From assembly GCA_036785705.1 (NCBI GenBank), contig JAWUZG010000016.1:868001-932000 (forward strand): 64,000 bases of DNA, given 5' to 3'. This DNA is from Acanthornis magna (taxonomy: Eukaryota; Chordata; Aves; Passeriformes; Acanthizidae). The translations under genes were made by a program, and so were the position numbers. Below, in pieces: positions 1 through 64,000 of the stretch (its first letter is position 1; each line of letters starts with the position of its first letter). The notes under the pieces are model-generated. The model was not told the DNA's origin and searched no databases. It saw nothing but the letters and a program-made list of their open reading frames with translations.

Positions 1-59
1 TCCTAGAATGCTGGGGCTGCCTGGGCTTCTTGCCTGTTGTGGGGTTGGGTCAGTGTTTT

Positions 60-519
60 TTGGGGCTCCCTTTGTCCAGAGAAGGGCAACTAATCTGATG
101 AAGGGTCTGGAGCACAAGTCTTACAAGGAGCGGCTGAGGGAGCTGAGTGTATTTAGCCTGGAGAAGAGGAGGCTCAAGGGGGACATTATCACTGTCTAGA
201 ACTCCCTGACAGGAGCGTGTAGCCAGGTGGGGCTTGGTCTCTTTCCCCAGGCAATTAGTGACAGGACGAGAGAACTTAGCCTTATGCTGCACCAGGAAAG
301 GTTTAGATTGGACATTACCAAGAAATTCTTCACAGGAAGGGTGATTTGAGATTGGAATGGCTGCTCAGGGAGGTGGTGGGGGCACTGTCCCTGGAGGTGT
401 TTAAGGAAAGACTGGATGTGGCACTCAGTGCCATGCTTAGGTTGACACGGTGGTGTTCGGTCATAGCTTGGACTTGATGACCTGTCTTTTCAAACCTAAT
501 TAATTCTGTGATTCTGTGA
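60..519 (+). mobile_element. CR1 LINE, 5'-truncated 3' end
   Basis: The sequence reads as the C-terminal end of CR1 ORF2 on the + strand: a frame within 8-199 gives [22 protein letters not shown] and then [11 protein letters not shown], both characteristic of avian CR1. It continues through the CR1 3' UTR and ends at 504-519 in two copies of the ATTCTGTGA-type terminal octamer. Later frames are broken, so this is an old, inactive fragment. It lies directly upstream of the AKT1 CpG island. Confidence 0.9.
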
Positions 520-544
520 AATTGTCTATGCTCCAGGCAGCCGG

Positions 545-1790
545 TTCATAGCCCGAGTCAGGAGAAGCCACATCCCTCACGGGGCACGGCGTCCCCAGCG
601 CCCCGGTGCAGGGCCGGGACGGTGCCAGGGGAAGGGGGAACACCGGACCGCCCGGGCCAGGAAACACCGCCCCCGGGGCCTGGGGCCGGGCCGGCGGAGG
701 GGGCCGGGCTGGCGGGCGCTGCTCCGCCGCGCTGTGGGAGCTCGGAGGGCGGCGAGGCCACGATCCCCGTCCGGGGAGCGGCGCGGAGCAGAGCGGAGCG
801 GAGCGGGGCAGCCCCTCGGCACGGGCGGGAAGCGGCGCTGGGAGCCGGCGGCCGCTCCGCCGAGGGTGTGAGCGAGCGCCGCGGAGACGCGTGCGGGACG
901 AGGCCGGCCCGGGCGGCGGGAGCGCGGCCCGGGGCTGCGGGGGGAGGCGGCGGCGGAGCGAGGCGAGGGGCGGCCTCGCAGGGCGGAGCGGCGGGGAAGG
1001 CGAGCCGGCAGCCGGAGCGGGCGTGCGAACCCCACGGGCCGAGCGCCTGCGAGAGGGGGAGGAGGAGCCGCCCCGCCGCCCGGGGATGGTGAGGAGGAGG
1101 CGGCGGCTGCCGGGAGCCCAGTGAGGCCTTCGCTCGGCGCCCGCCGCAGAGCCCGCCCGCCTCGCCGGCCGCCCCCTTTCCCCGCTCGCTCGCTGGCTCG
1201 CTCCCCCCTTCCCTCCCCTTCCCCTGCCTCCCTCCCCGGCTCCCTTCCCCTGCCGCCGCCGCCTCCTCCCCGGGCTCCAGCCATGTAAGTGACCCGCTCC
1301 CCGGCTGGGAAGGGCTGGGGGAAGGAAGCGCCGGGGCCTGCTCGGCGCGGCCGCATTGTGCGGGGCCGGGAGGGAAGGGAAGGGACGGGAAAGGGGGCGG
1401 CCGCTCTCCCTTCGCCTTCCCCGGGCGGGGGCTGCCCCGCCGCCCCCCGGGCACGGCCGGGCGGGTTGGGGGGCGAGGAGGGCCGGGCTGCAGGCGGCCC
1501 CGGCCGGTCGGTCCGTCCTGCCGGCGGGCCCGGAGCGGACAGGAAGCTGTTGGCTCCCCGGGGATGCGGTGGGTGAGAGGGCGGCGGGGCGGGGGGCTCC
1601 CCTCGGGCCTGCCCCGGCCTTTGCGCGAGCATCCCCCGAGGAAGCGGCGGTGGGGGCGGCTGGGGGGTGGTTTGTGATATTTCCGAAACAGCGGCGAGCA
1701 AAGTGGCCGAGGGCCCCCCATTTTCCCACCTCCCCCGCCCCCATCTTCTCCCCTTGTCTTCTGCGGCCGCGTTGTTCAGCCCAGCTCCGC
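545..1790 (+). promoter_or_regulatory. AKT1: CpG island and TATA-less promoter of AKT1
   Basis: This is by far the most GC- and CpG-rich stretch of the window, changing abruptly from the CR1 repeat on its left to AT-richer intron on its right. It has several GGGCGG-type Sp1 boxes (for example near 966, 979, 1394 and 1652), long G-runs with quadruplex potential around 930-960, GCC-repeat runs just before the exon 1 donor, and no convincing TATA box. It encloses the inferred noncoding first exon. This layout is usual for a housekeeping-type promoter with dispersed start sites. Transcription start positions cannot be read from sequence. The long open frames on both strands here are a by-product of GC richness. 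Confidence 0.85.
950..1284 (+). other. AKT1: AKT1 noncoding exon 1 (5' UTR; 5' end not determined)
   Basis: A strong GTAAGTG donor begins at 1285 inside the CpG island, directly after GGGCTCCAGCCAT. The next exon with an acceptor lies at 7706 and carries the start codon, so this is the best candidate for the 3' end of a 5' UTR exon. The left boundary given is arbitrary, because nothing in the sequence fixes the start site. A weaker alternative donor, GTGAGG, occurs just after 1087. The assignment is inferred from splice-site strength and position and is not supported by a transcript. Confidence 0.55.
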
Positions 1791-4700
1791 TTTGCGGACC
1801 ACTGAGTGTTTGCCGATGGGGGTGTGATTCTCTCCGTGGGCATTTGGCGTGTGTAGGCGGCTGTGCAGTGCTTGTGGACTTGATTTTTTTTTTTTTTTTG
1901 CAGTCGTGTTTTGCAGAGGTGTAGGGAGCTGTCTGCAGATGCCCCCCCCCCCCCGCCCCCCCAGGTGAAATTCTGCAGTTGCCGAAATGTTCTTAGAGAC
2001 TTGCAGGACTTCTGTCTGTTTCTTTGTAAAACACATAATCAAGCATATAAACGTTCTGGTACTTTTAATATATTTTACTGACAGGACGCTACTGATGCAG
2101 ATACAGCTTGCACCTTATCGGTAGTGTGTGTCGTCCCCCCCAGTCACCCCTGGGGGAAATATTTAACTGTTTTGCTTTGTTTTCCTACCACCTCTATCAT
2201 GTAAGAAGCAAATCCATGATTTGCACTTGTTTGTTTCATTTATACCGCAGGAGGGATGTACGTTTCAAAATACAGTTATAAAAGGGAGTTACTAGCACTT
2301 AATGCTGAAGAATATTTGTTTGCAGGTAAATAAATTTGACATACTGCATGACTAGTAATTACTTTTATGTAGTTAATTTCATGGTGACAGCCACAACATT
2401 TGTCTGAGTTAGCAGATTTAAAGACACTGTGGAACTACCTTTGATTTTTTTTAAATAGGAGGGTTTGTGTTGTGTGTGGTGTTTATAGAACTGTTTTTGG
2501 TGTACAGCGGTGTTAAATCAAATTTAAGAATTGATCCGTTGTCCACAAGTCACTTTTAGCTCCAGTATTCACTTATAGTCTTATAAAAATGCCCTTTAAG
2601 TGATTACATTAACAATTAAATAGTTTCACATCTGACTTGATTTCTTTGGGGACAGAACAAAACTTCTGTTACAAATACTTCAAAATGGAATTTGATTAAA
2701 TACATCTCAGGTTGGTACAGAAATTCTGAGCAGCGCAGTTCTTAAATTATATGAGCATAAACTGTAAAAGGACTTGTTCTTGTTTGGGAACATAAAGAGG
2801 ATTTTGTCTGGGCTGCAGAGGGGTATATGAAGAAGTCGCTTTTCTGCCATCACTCAGTTTTGAAATAGGTAGCTTAGTTTGTCCTATCCAACTGTTGTGT
2901 TTGCAGCATGGACAGTCGGATGTCGTAACTCTGTCCCCTCACCTGAACAGCATTAACCTCCTGTCTGTTGATCAGCAAAGGCATAAGAGCACAAATATTT
3001 CAAATTACAGTTTTGTAAACCTAGGTTAGGCTAACAGATTGAAAAAAAAAAGTGGATGTGGCAGTAGAGATTTTTGTTTTCCAGTTACCACTTTTGCGGT
3101 AACTTAGTATCTGAGAAGGCTTTCTGAACCTTGTGATCAGCTTTGCATGCTGCCATGAAATTCCAGTTTAGATGTGGTGTCATTCGGCACATAGTAGCAA
3201 ATACTGGTGACCACACCTAAATCGTGGCCCACAATGCCTTTTTGTAAGGGAAGCTAAGATGGTGGAACAACCTGGTCCTTGTAAGCTTCCTTGAAAGCTG
3301 TCTGCCCAGATTTGGTAACTGGGTCATGGTGCGAAGCTGCTGCAGGCTCAGAGGGCCTTGAGCACATTGGAATCACTGCTGCTCCTGTGAAACACCCAGG
3401 GCAGGGTTTGCGTAATGCAGGAGATGTACTTTGCTGGTCAAAGCCTGGTGGGAACATCTATCTGTACGCTCCACTTGAAACACTGGCTGGAGCCCAATTT
3501 TGTTCTGTCTGTGCTGTTTAGGTGCAGTTGGCTGTCAGCTGGGAGTTTGCACTGGGAAGACAGCGTAGGTTGCTCGTGGCATCCCATGTAACGGGCCTGA
3601 ATGCACCACCCTGGCCTAGTCCAGTTCCTTTGTACCTCATCTGCTCTCATGACAGTGTCATGTGGCCACAGTAGGCAAACTTGGGCAGATGGATCCTGTT
3701 TTGCATGGTCCTGCTGCTGTGCATGATGAGAACGTGAAAGGATGTGCAGCACATTTGGGCTCGGGGTGTCCTGGGAGAATCAGGAATGTGCTGCACCAGG
3801 GCAGTGGGCATTGGTAACTGGTGGTGTGACAGGGCAAAGTGTTAGCCCAGGGGAATGCTTTGTTGTAATCTGCTTTCTGATCTGGGCTAACTTGAACAGC
3901 CCGGACGCAGTCTGACATGCCAGGACTGAGGCTGGTGGGTCACATTCTCCCTTTAGTTCCTTGCTTACTCTCCCTCATGAAAATGAGGTGATTACCATAG
4001 GTACTCCTGCATCCCGTACGTTTAAGTTTCAGCTTCAGCATTACAGAAGAATTCCTTTTCTTCCTGATCTGCTTTAGGGTGTGAGTAGAAATGAATATAA
4101 AACTTCATATTGGAAAGAGAACAGGAAGGACAGATTAATATTTCTGATTCCTTAGAGAGAAAGGAAGGTGAGCATATTATATAGAAGAGAACGAGAGAAG
4201 GAGCTCTAGCGCAACTCTCCCAAATACGGAAGAGACGGTTCTGCTCCACCTCCTGTTGGATGGTTGGTTTGACTGACTCCTTAAAGCAGGTTGTGCTGCT
4301 GCAGTGCCTAGGGAAGTGAGTTATCTCATTATTTATGAAGAAATCAATAACCTTTAAGGAATTAATATGTACGCAAAACCAGTGTCACCATGATACAATG
4401 CTGATGTCATGCCATTCATGATTCACAGCACTTCAGTTGCCTGAGGACTGTTTTAGTGTTAAAAAAAAGTACTACAGAAATGTGTATTGAAAAACAAGCA
4501 AAGAGAAGGCTAAGAGAAAGACCAAGTTGTTTAGCTTTTGACAGTATTCAGTCCTGTGCAGACACAGACTGGAGCAGCCAGGTCATACTTACCTCAGATG
4601 CCCTCTCGTCACTGGGAACCATTCCTAGATGGCCATAAATGAGGACTGTAATCATTCCTTTTTTTTTTTCCTTTTTCCCCTCTAAGGATTTTATGGAAGA

Positions 4701-7700
4701 GGAACTTTTTCTGGTTTACACATCTTCAGTAGTACTTTGACCTATAGTTAACTTGCTCTTCTATTCCGAGAAATTGCTCTTGCTTGCTGCCACTGTCTTC
4801 AATAGTGTCTCTTACTAAAATAGATATATTAGGCACAGCTTGAATGTGTATTTTAAAATACACTAGATAGACACAGCTTTAACAGCAGCAAACCTGCTCT
4901 ATGGACATCTTGTTAGACAGTGAGAAGGGATCCCCAGCTCTTCGCATTGCAAAATAAAAATAGCTTCAGTTTCTCCATGTGAAGTAAGTGCTCTGATATG
5001 GCTGACTGAAGGACTGAGGTGGGACCCATGCTGCAGGTTGGTGTCAGGAAATGTTTAATGTTTTCCCACTTTGTTGTGCTATGACTTCTTTACAATACCC
5101 TCCATCCCCTTCACCACCCCTCTGCCCTTAAAGGAAGTGGGCAGGTAAAGACACATCCCTGAGAGCATGGCTGCAACAGCAAGTGGGAAATGTTTATTGG
5201 TTAGAAATGGTAGGGAAAAGGCAGTCCAAGCTGCTTGGACACTACAGAGTGTAGAAAAAGTAGTTCCTCTGAACTTTGGATTTTTTTGTTGATCTGCTTT
5301 TTTTGGCTCTGTTGTCATTCAAATTTGGATTATTAGATGACAGTTTAGCTGATGACAAGCAGGAGGCTGCTAAGTGGTAATTCTGGCAAGTGTTAACCCA
5401 GGAATACATGGAGTAAGTTAGCTGCAAATTGGAGAATTTTAGTCCTTCATGCTCTTTTATGTTTTAAATAATAGTATTGCCCTTTCTACAGCCTAATTTG
5501 TCTTGTAGCTTTCTTTTTTAGGTATGGTTATTGGAAAGGGTATTGATTGCCCAGTGCCACTAAATGGTTGAATTCAGAATGCAGAGGTAGGATTGCACAG
5601 TCCCTGCACCCTGTGTGACACAAGGTTAGAAGCGTTAACTTTCACACCTGTGTGTTGCATTTCCATACTCAAGCTGTGATAATCTTGGGGCTTTTGTTCA
5701 ACACTTTGCAAACTGCTCAAGCCTCTAAGTGAGGTGTGGTCTCCTCTTGACATCAACAAGCAAGTCTAGCTTGCATGGCTATGGTGTGTGCTATTTTGAA
5801 AGGAAAAAGAAAGCCTGCTATGTTTGTCAGGTTCTATCCTAATTGCTCTGGAGCTAAAGGAGTTTGTTCCAAGGTATCTCTGGCAGCTGTGGATTACTGG
5901 TCTCTATCCTGCAGCATACGGTGTTCTCATATTTATTTATGAAATTAAGGAATTCTTACATATCACTTGTTCCAATGTAATTTTTTGTGTGTCTTCCCTC
6001 CCTCAGGCAAACATCTGTTTCACGGAGTTGATAATTCTAACTAGTGAGATCGGCAGATTTGTAATTTGGGAAAAAAACCCCAAACTCACCTTGTTTCTGG
6101 GGACAACTACAACATAAACTGTTAACTGGAAAAGCTGAGGAATAGTAACAAACAGTGTAGGTTCGTAGGCAAAGTGTCAGGGGAATGACCTCCTTTCTCC
6201 ATCCATTTCTGCTGGCAGTGATGGAACTTGTTCAAATCTGAGCTTCGTGCTTTGAACACTGCCTGTTTTAGAGCACTCTGATGTGTGGTACAAAGCCCTC
6301 TGCCCCTGCTGTGGGGTTTCAGTTCTAGGTTGGATTAATTTTGACCACCTGTTTCTTCCATCCAGTGTTGTGTCTTAGTGAGTTATGGGGAATTAGTTGC
6401 TTTTTAATCTAGTTTCTGATGGATGGCTATCACCTGCATGCTCAGAGATAATTGATGCATGCGTGCCAAATGCATGCAGAGATGGTATATATTTGTTAGG
6501 TGGGAATGTGATGTCTCTGTGGTTGGTGAGAGACTCCAGTAAAATCTAGATCTTTGGTGGCAGTTTACAAATGCTGCTGGGTTTTGTTTTATTGAACTTG
6601 TCGGTTATTGCTGGGAATTTGCCACCAATTAAGTTTTTTGATCACTGAAGTAATACCAAATTGAATGGCAGCATGGACACTTTGGAGAGCGCAGAAGAAT
6701 TAAGGAAAAGCAGAGAACATTTGTACCACAGCAGAAAAATAATCAGATTCAATTTAGAAAAATAATAAAAGCTAATGCATTTGGGAAGATATTACATTCA
6801 GTGAGGGAGAGAAATGCACAGAATGTTTCTGTGGTAGTCAGCCATGAGCAAGGCACATTTTCAATAAGATATGGCAATCTTGAGTTATTTAGAGAGGGAC
6901 TTTGTCTCATAAAGCAGGGGGGTAAAAATCCCAAATTGTGCTTTGGTATATTTCATTGTGAGAAAGGTAGCAGCAGACTGCAGTGCGGTTAAGAAAGAGC
7001 AATAAAATTGGTCAGGGGGCTATAAGGGCTGATTTAGTGTAACAGAAAGGTATGTGAGCTTATCTATGGTTGTTTGTATACCTCTAGGAGAGGTAGAAGT
7101 TAAAAATATCAAAGGTAGGGAAGGCACTTCTTGGGGAGTCAAAGAGATCTGAGCAGTATAAGGGGATGATGCTGAAGGTAGGAAAATCTGAAGCAGAATA
7201 GGAATGTTTACTCTCAGGGGTTTATCTCTAAGACATACTGTGTGCTGGTTAATAGACTACTATCAGGCTGTAAAAACACCTTCCAGGAGTTGTTTAGGAA
7301 GTCTTCCTTACCAAGAAACATTGAAAACTGGATTTTGTGATATTTCAGAATTTTTATTGTTGCGAAGAATGAGGTGATGTTGCAGAGATGGAGGTCTAGT
7401 GGGTCAGATTTTGAATCCACCTGTAATTCAGACAGCATCTGATAGTGTTGTGAGTCTGCCTATGATCAGCCTACTCAGCGAAGAAGCAGGATTTCAGCAA
7501 GCGCATATTTTGTCTCCTTCACCTGCCAAGATAGAAAAATTCTTGTGGAGAGCTAAGCCCTTGTTTAAGATTTGTAATAATAATAAAAAACCAGAAAATT
7601 CCCAAACCAACAACCCAGCAATTGAAGCTACTCCCTATTGTTCCCTTGCTGTACATCTGTGACATGCTTTGAGATGATGGTGTACTCTTCTTTTGATTCT

Positions 7701-7705
7701 TTTAG
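1285..7705 (+). other. AKT1: AKT1 intron 1
   Basis: A 6.4-kb intron in the 5' UTR. The first 500 bp are still part of the CpG island. A T-run at 1884-1899 is followed by a C-run at 1942-1962; these frame a possible cryptic exon described in the findings. The rest is ordinary AT-moderate intron sequence with scattered T- or A-runs. I see no coding exon, RNA gene or well-preserved mobile element in it. Short open frames here look random. Confidence 0.7.
1884..1964 (+). repeat. Homopolymer T-run and C-run
   Basis: Sixteen T residues (1884-1899) are followed about 40 bp later by a run of C broken by one G (1942-1962). Both are low-complexity and likely to vary in length. They also form polypyrimidine tracts directly before CAG at 1901-1903 and 1962-1964. 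Confidence 0.9.
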
Positions 7706-7835
7706 AAATAGCTGGGAAGAGGAAAACAGAGAAAAAAACCTCGTCCCTCTTGTGGAGCCTTCCGCTGGAGTTCAAGAATTTCAACAGAGCGATCTTTTGG
7801 CATAAACTGGTTTTTCAAGAGACATTCCTGCCATT
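7706..7835 (+). other. AKT1: AKT1 exon 2, 5' UTR portion
   Basis: A pyrimidine-rich acceptor (TTTTGATTCTTTTAG) ends at 7705 and the start codon begins at 7836, giving about 130 nt of leader. An in-frame TAA at 7803-7805 lies eleven codons upstream of the ATG and no upstream ATG is seen in this leader. This fixes the translation start. The -3 position is A, an acceptable Kozak context. Confidence 0.8.
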
Positions 7836-60954
<53,119 letters not shown>

Positions 60955-61259
60955 TAAATTGCCTTCTTACGTGCCTTCCGTGGTAGCAGTAGGAGTACAG
61001 AATAATTCCTATGCTGTGATGTGCTCATGCACTAACTGCTGTTATGTAATTACACATACTGAGACTCCTTTATTCATCATGATCTGGAACATATCTTTAC
61101 CATAATGATATGTGATAATTTTTTGGCGGGGTAGTATCTTCCACTTGAGGGAATATGTACATTTTACTGGAACAGCGCTTGTTTCTTGTATCAGATAGGT
61201 GATTTTTAAAAAAACCCTTTTAATCACTTCAGATACTACATTGATAGATTACTTGTTTT

Positions 61260-61297
61260 GCAGCTTGCTGTCCTTGTTGCAGCTTGTTGTCCTATTT
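61260..61297. repeat. 19-bp tandem duplication
   Basis: GCAGCTTGCTGTCCTTGTT (61260-61278) is repeated with three changes at 61279-61297. A minor local duplication. Confidence 0.85.
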
Positions 61298-63623
61298 GGA
61301 AGCTATCAGTAGGACTTCACTTAAGAAGCAAAAGTATTGTCCAATTCTTTTACTATTTGAGGACAGTGTAAGGTGGCATGTTTTCAGAAACAGGACAGGC
61401 CAAGCTATTTCTGCAGTATTTAACACAGCATGAATTAAAAGTGCTGACTGTTTTATGACTATAAAAGCAGAAGGTATTTCTCAGTGTTGATTTGAACTCT
61501 CCAATTTCATAGGAAATAAATCCAGACAGGGGATCTCAGTCCCCAAACAGTCTGTTTTGGGTTTCTCTTTTTGTGCAAATTTGTTTTTCCTTTTGAAGTG
61601 CAAAATGCAAATGTGTGTTTGCAGCTCTGCTCGTGGAAACACTCTTGAGTTGTGCAACACAGGTGGTGTTACAGCTGAGTGAGTTAGGCGCAGATCAAAA
61701 GTGAAGTTAGATTGTAGGGGTACACATACACTCAGTGTTCACAGGCAGACACTGATTTCTCTGCCCACGCTCCGAGCTGTCTGGAAGCAGACTCCTGGAT
61801 TAGTAGGGCACAGAGCCTGAGCTAACAAGGTGTGCCTTCCACACAGGCTGCTTCCCTTGCAGTGGGGCTTTGCTTCCTGTGGCATTTAGATTTCCATCCC
61901 GCTCGGAGCACACACGGAACTGAGTCCTGGGATGCCAGCAGGTTATAAATTGTTGGCACAGCTTTCCTCTGAGTCGGGAGACTTGAGCATTGCAAGCCTG
62001 CCTTGAACTGAACTATCCAGAAGTACAAAGTATGGGAAACCAGCATGGAGGAGGAATATTTCTGCAGAGAGCCGATGTCTTTGCTGATCAGCGCTTTTGT
62101 GCTCCCTGTTTGCATAGTGATGGCAGCATGCTCTTGGTTTTCTTTTGGTTTTTGTTTTTTTTTTTAACTCCCAGCTGCTTTCAAGGGCCTCCAGTCCTTT
62201 GTAATAATGAAGAACATGGGCACCTGTCGAAGTAGCTTGCAGCAAAGAGGCGGAGCTAGTCTCACCATGACTGCCAGCTTTTCCATGGATCACCAGAAGT
62301 CTCCAGTGAATCTAAATTGGGGTCCATGCACCACAATTTGAGATTTACTGATGCAGAGAGTAATTAGCAGCATGACAGAGTGTTTATTATTCATAAACAT
62401 GGCTTTTATTTTAGCTTCCCTCTTAAAATCAGTTGCTGAAACTCAGTTTCCCATCAAGGATTTTATGAGGAGGCTAAAAATATTGTTTTGGTTTTTCCTA
62501 ACTTGGAATGTGGGGATTCCCTGTGCAGGCATCTTGTTGTTCTTTCTATTATGTTACTTGCTATTATTTTTTCTTTTTAATATTTATGATGAGCTGGCTC
62601 ATCCAAAAACCCTGAAGGACAAATCCTTTTGATTAACTCAGTTCTCTCCCTTACTTGCAAATCCCATCTGTGAGTTGGAGTGTTAAATTCTGGAGGCTTT
62701 TGTCATCTGGTTGATAGCATGCAAAAAATCTGGAAATCGTGTGCAAGCGATATTCCGTGTGTTTAAGGTCATACATCCTTAAAAGCAGGGGTGTCGGTGC
62801 TCCTGTCTGTATTTCTAACTCAAGTCTGGCACAGCAGTGTTTGTACAGTTGTTGCATCGTTGTTTTTAGGTTCATACTGGTATCTCATGCATGGATGACA
62901 GTGACTGAACCATGTCAACTTTGATGTGTCAGATGCATCAATGGCTGTGATGTTTACAGCTGTTCTGCCTTCTCTTTCAAATTCCATCTCACAACAGTCT
63001 AGAGCTGCTCGTTAGGAAATGATGATCCCTTAATATAAGTGAAATGACCTTGTTACTTTACTGCTCCCCAGCTATCCAGTGTGTTGCCATAAATCATGGT
63101 TGAGTGCAGTATCTTTTTTTTACAGCGTATTTTTGATACTCACACCATTGCTCTCTTTTATGCAATCACTAATATGAGTGTATGCTCATTGTGCTAAAGA
63201 ACTTTGAAGAAATAAGCATTTTATATTCTGTTTAAAAATAAATGGAGGTGAAGGAAAGTGTTGTAGTAACTAATGTAGCTTATAACACAGAGTATTAATA
63301 CACATTTTAAAGTAACATTTGAAGTGTTCAGTGCGTTTTGAAAGCACCTGTAGCGTTAACTACATGCACAGCAAAGGCCTCTGTGGTTTTCTTTTTCTTT
63401 CAGTCTCTCCTTTTGCATCTCTTGCAGCATTTTAAAAAATAAAAATACAAACTGGAGGCCGTGTGAGTGTTTTATTTTAGGTAAGCGAAGCGTAGGGGAG
63501 TGCGAACAGGAAGCTCTCTGAGCGGGGTGACTCAGAGGCGGTAACTGCATTGTCACACAATCTCTCCTGAGCCCAAGGCTGCCATGCCTCGGGAAGGATG
63601 GGGCTGCTCCTGGAATCCAGTCC

Positions 63624-63643
63624 GGCCGGCAGCTGTGCCGGCC
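63624..63643. repeat. GC-rich inverted repeat (hairpin) with 7-bp arms
   Basis: GGCCGGC (63624-63630) and GCCGGCC (63637-63643) are perfect inverted arms around a six-base loop AGCTGT. It sits in the GC-richer segment of intron 10 and overlaps an E-box (CAGCTG). Confidence 0.85.
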
Positions 63644-64000
63644 GTGTACATGGAGGGGGCAGCTGCACAGCCAGCTGTCGTTTGGTGTGAATCATACGGC
63701 CGGGGATGCTGGAAATAGACTGACGTGGGGTAATCTAATACCTGGCAGCCTTTTGATTTTTACTGCAGGCCCTCTCCCTCGTTCAGATAATTAAGGGGAA
63801 TAATTAGTGAATAAAGAGAGGCAGAGTGCAAACAGTTGTTACGTGAAGTGCCTCGATTCTTCTTTTTTATGTGCAAAGCCTTTATATCGAGATTTGTACA
63901 AGGTTAAGATCTTGCTTTTGTTAAACTTGCACCGACTTTGGCTCTTTCACCTTTTTAATTTTGAATGTAAAGTATTCTGAATCACAGGAATGTAAAGCTC

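Noticed and set aside
500..1843. Long open frames on the - strand (up to 447 codons) and several on the + strand across the CpG island
   Set aside because: They are Pro/Arg/Gly/Ala-rich low-complexity translations in overlapping frames, as expected by chance in CpG-island DNA where stop codons are rare. No domain or plausible gene structure supports them.

Overview
The window is vertebrate nuclear DNA, almost certainly from a bird and probably from a songbird (passerine). The interspersed repeats are short 5'-truncated CR1 LINEs whose 3' ends carry the octamer tail typical of avian CR1. One repeat at 41889-42033 joins a tRNA-Ile(AAT)-like head to a CR1 3' tail, the structure of the TguSINE1 family known from passerines. 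The species cannot be named from the sequence alone.

There is one protein-coding gene, on the + strand: the 5' two thirds of AKT1 (RAC-alpha serine/threonine kinase). A CpG island (about 545-1790) holds the promoter and a noncoding first exon that ends at a GTAAGT donor after position 1284. The start codon is in exon 2 (7836). Nine coding exons can be placed to the base by GT-AG sites, reading phase and protein similarity: 7836-7881, 39971-40099, 46785-46896, 49670-49817, 56416-56547, 56714-56779, 58630-58698, 59423-59548 and 60802-60930. Together they encode residues 1-319 without a frameshift or stop: the PH domain, the linker, the kinase N-lobe and the C-lobe as far as the activation segment (APE motif). 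Residues 320 to about 480, including the C-terminal hydrophobic motif, lie beyond the right edge. Every catalytic and lipid-binding residue that can be checked is intact.

Layout: 1-545 is upstream DNA, mostly a CR1 fragment. 1285-7705 is intron 1. 7882-39970 is a 32-kb intron 2 containing CR1 pieces, a decayed LINE reverse-transcriptase fragment, small tandem duplications and a GC-rich CpG-bearing patch near 33.8-34.4 kb. 40100-46784 is intron 3, with the tRNA-derived SINE. 46897-49669 is intron 4. 49818-56415 is intron 5, which contains two ~610-bp direct repeats about 4.1 kb apart that look like LTRs around a 3.5-kb interior with no recognisable coding capacity. The remaining introns are short apart from intron 10, which runs off the window.

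No bacterial-type features, CRISPR arrays or functional RNA genes were found, and I found no clear evidence for a new biological system. The second-look items are mostly candidate alternative exons, juxtaposed splice sites, possible conserved noncoding elements and the LTR-like pair. All of these need alignment or RNA data to settle.
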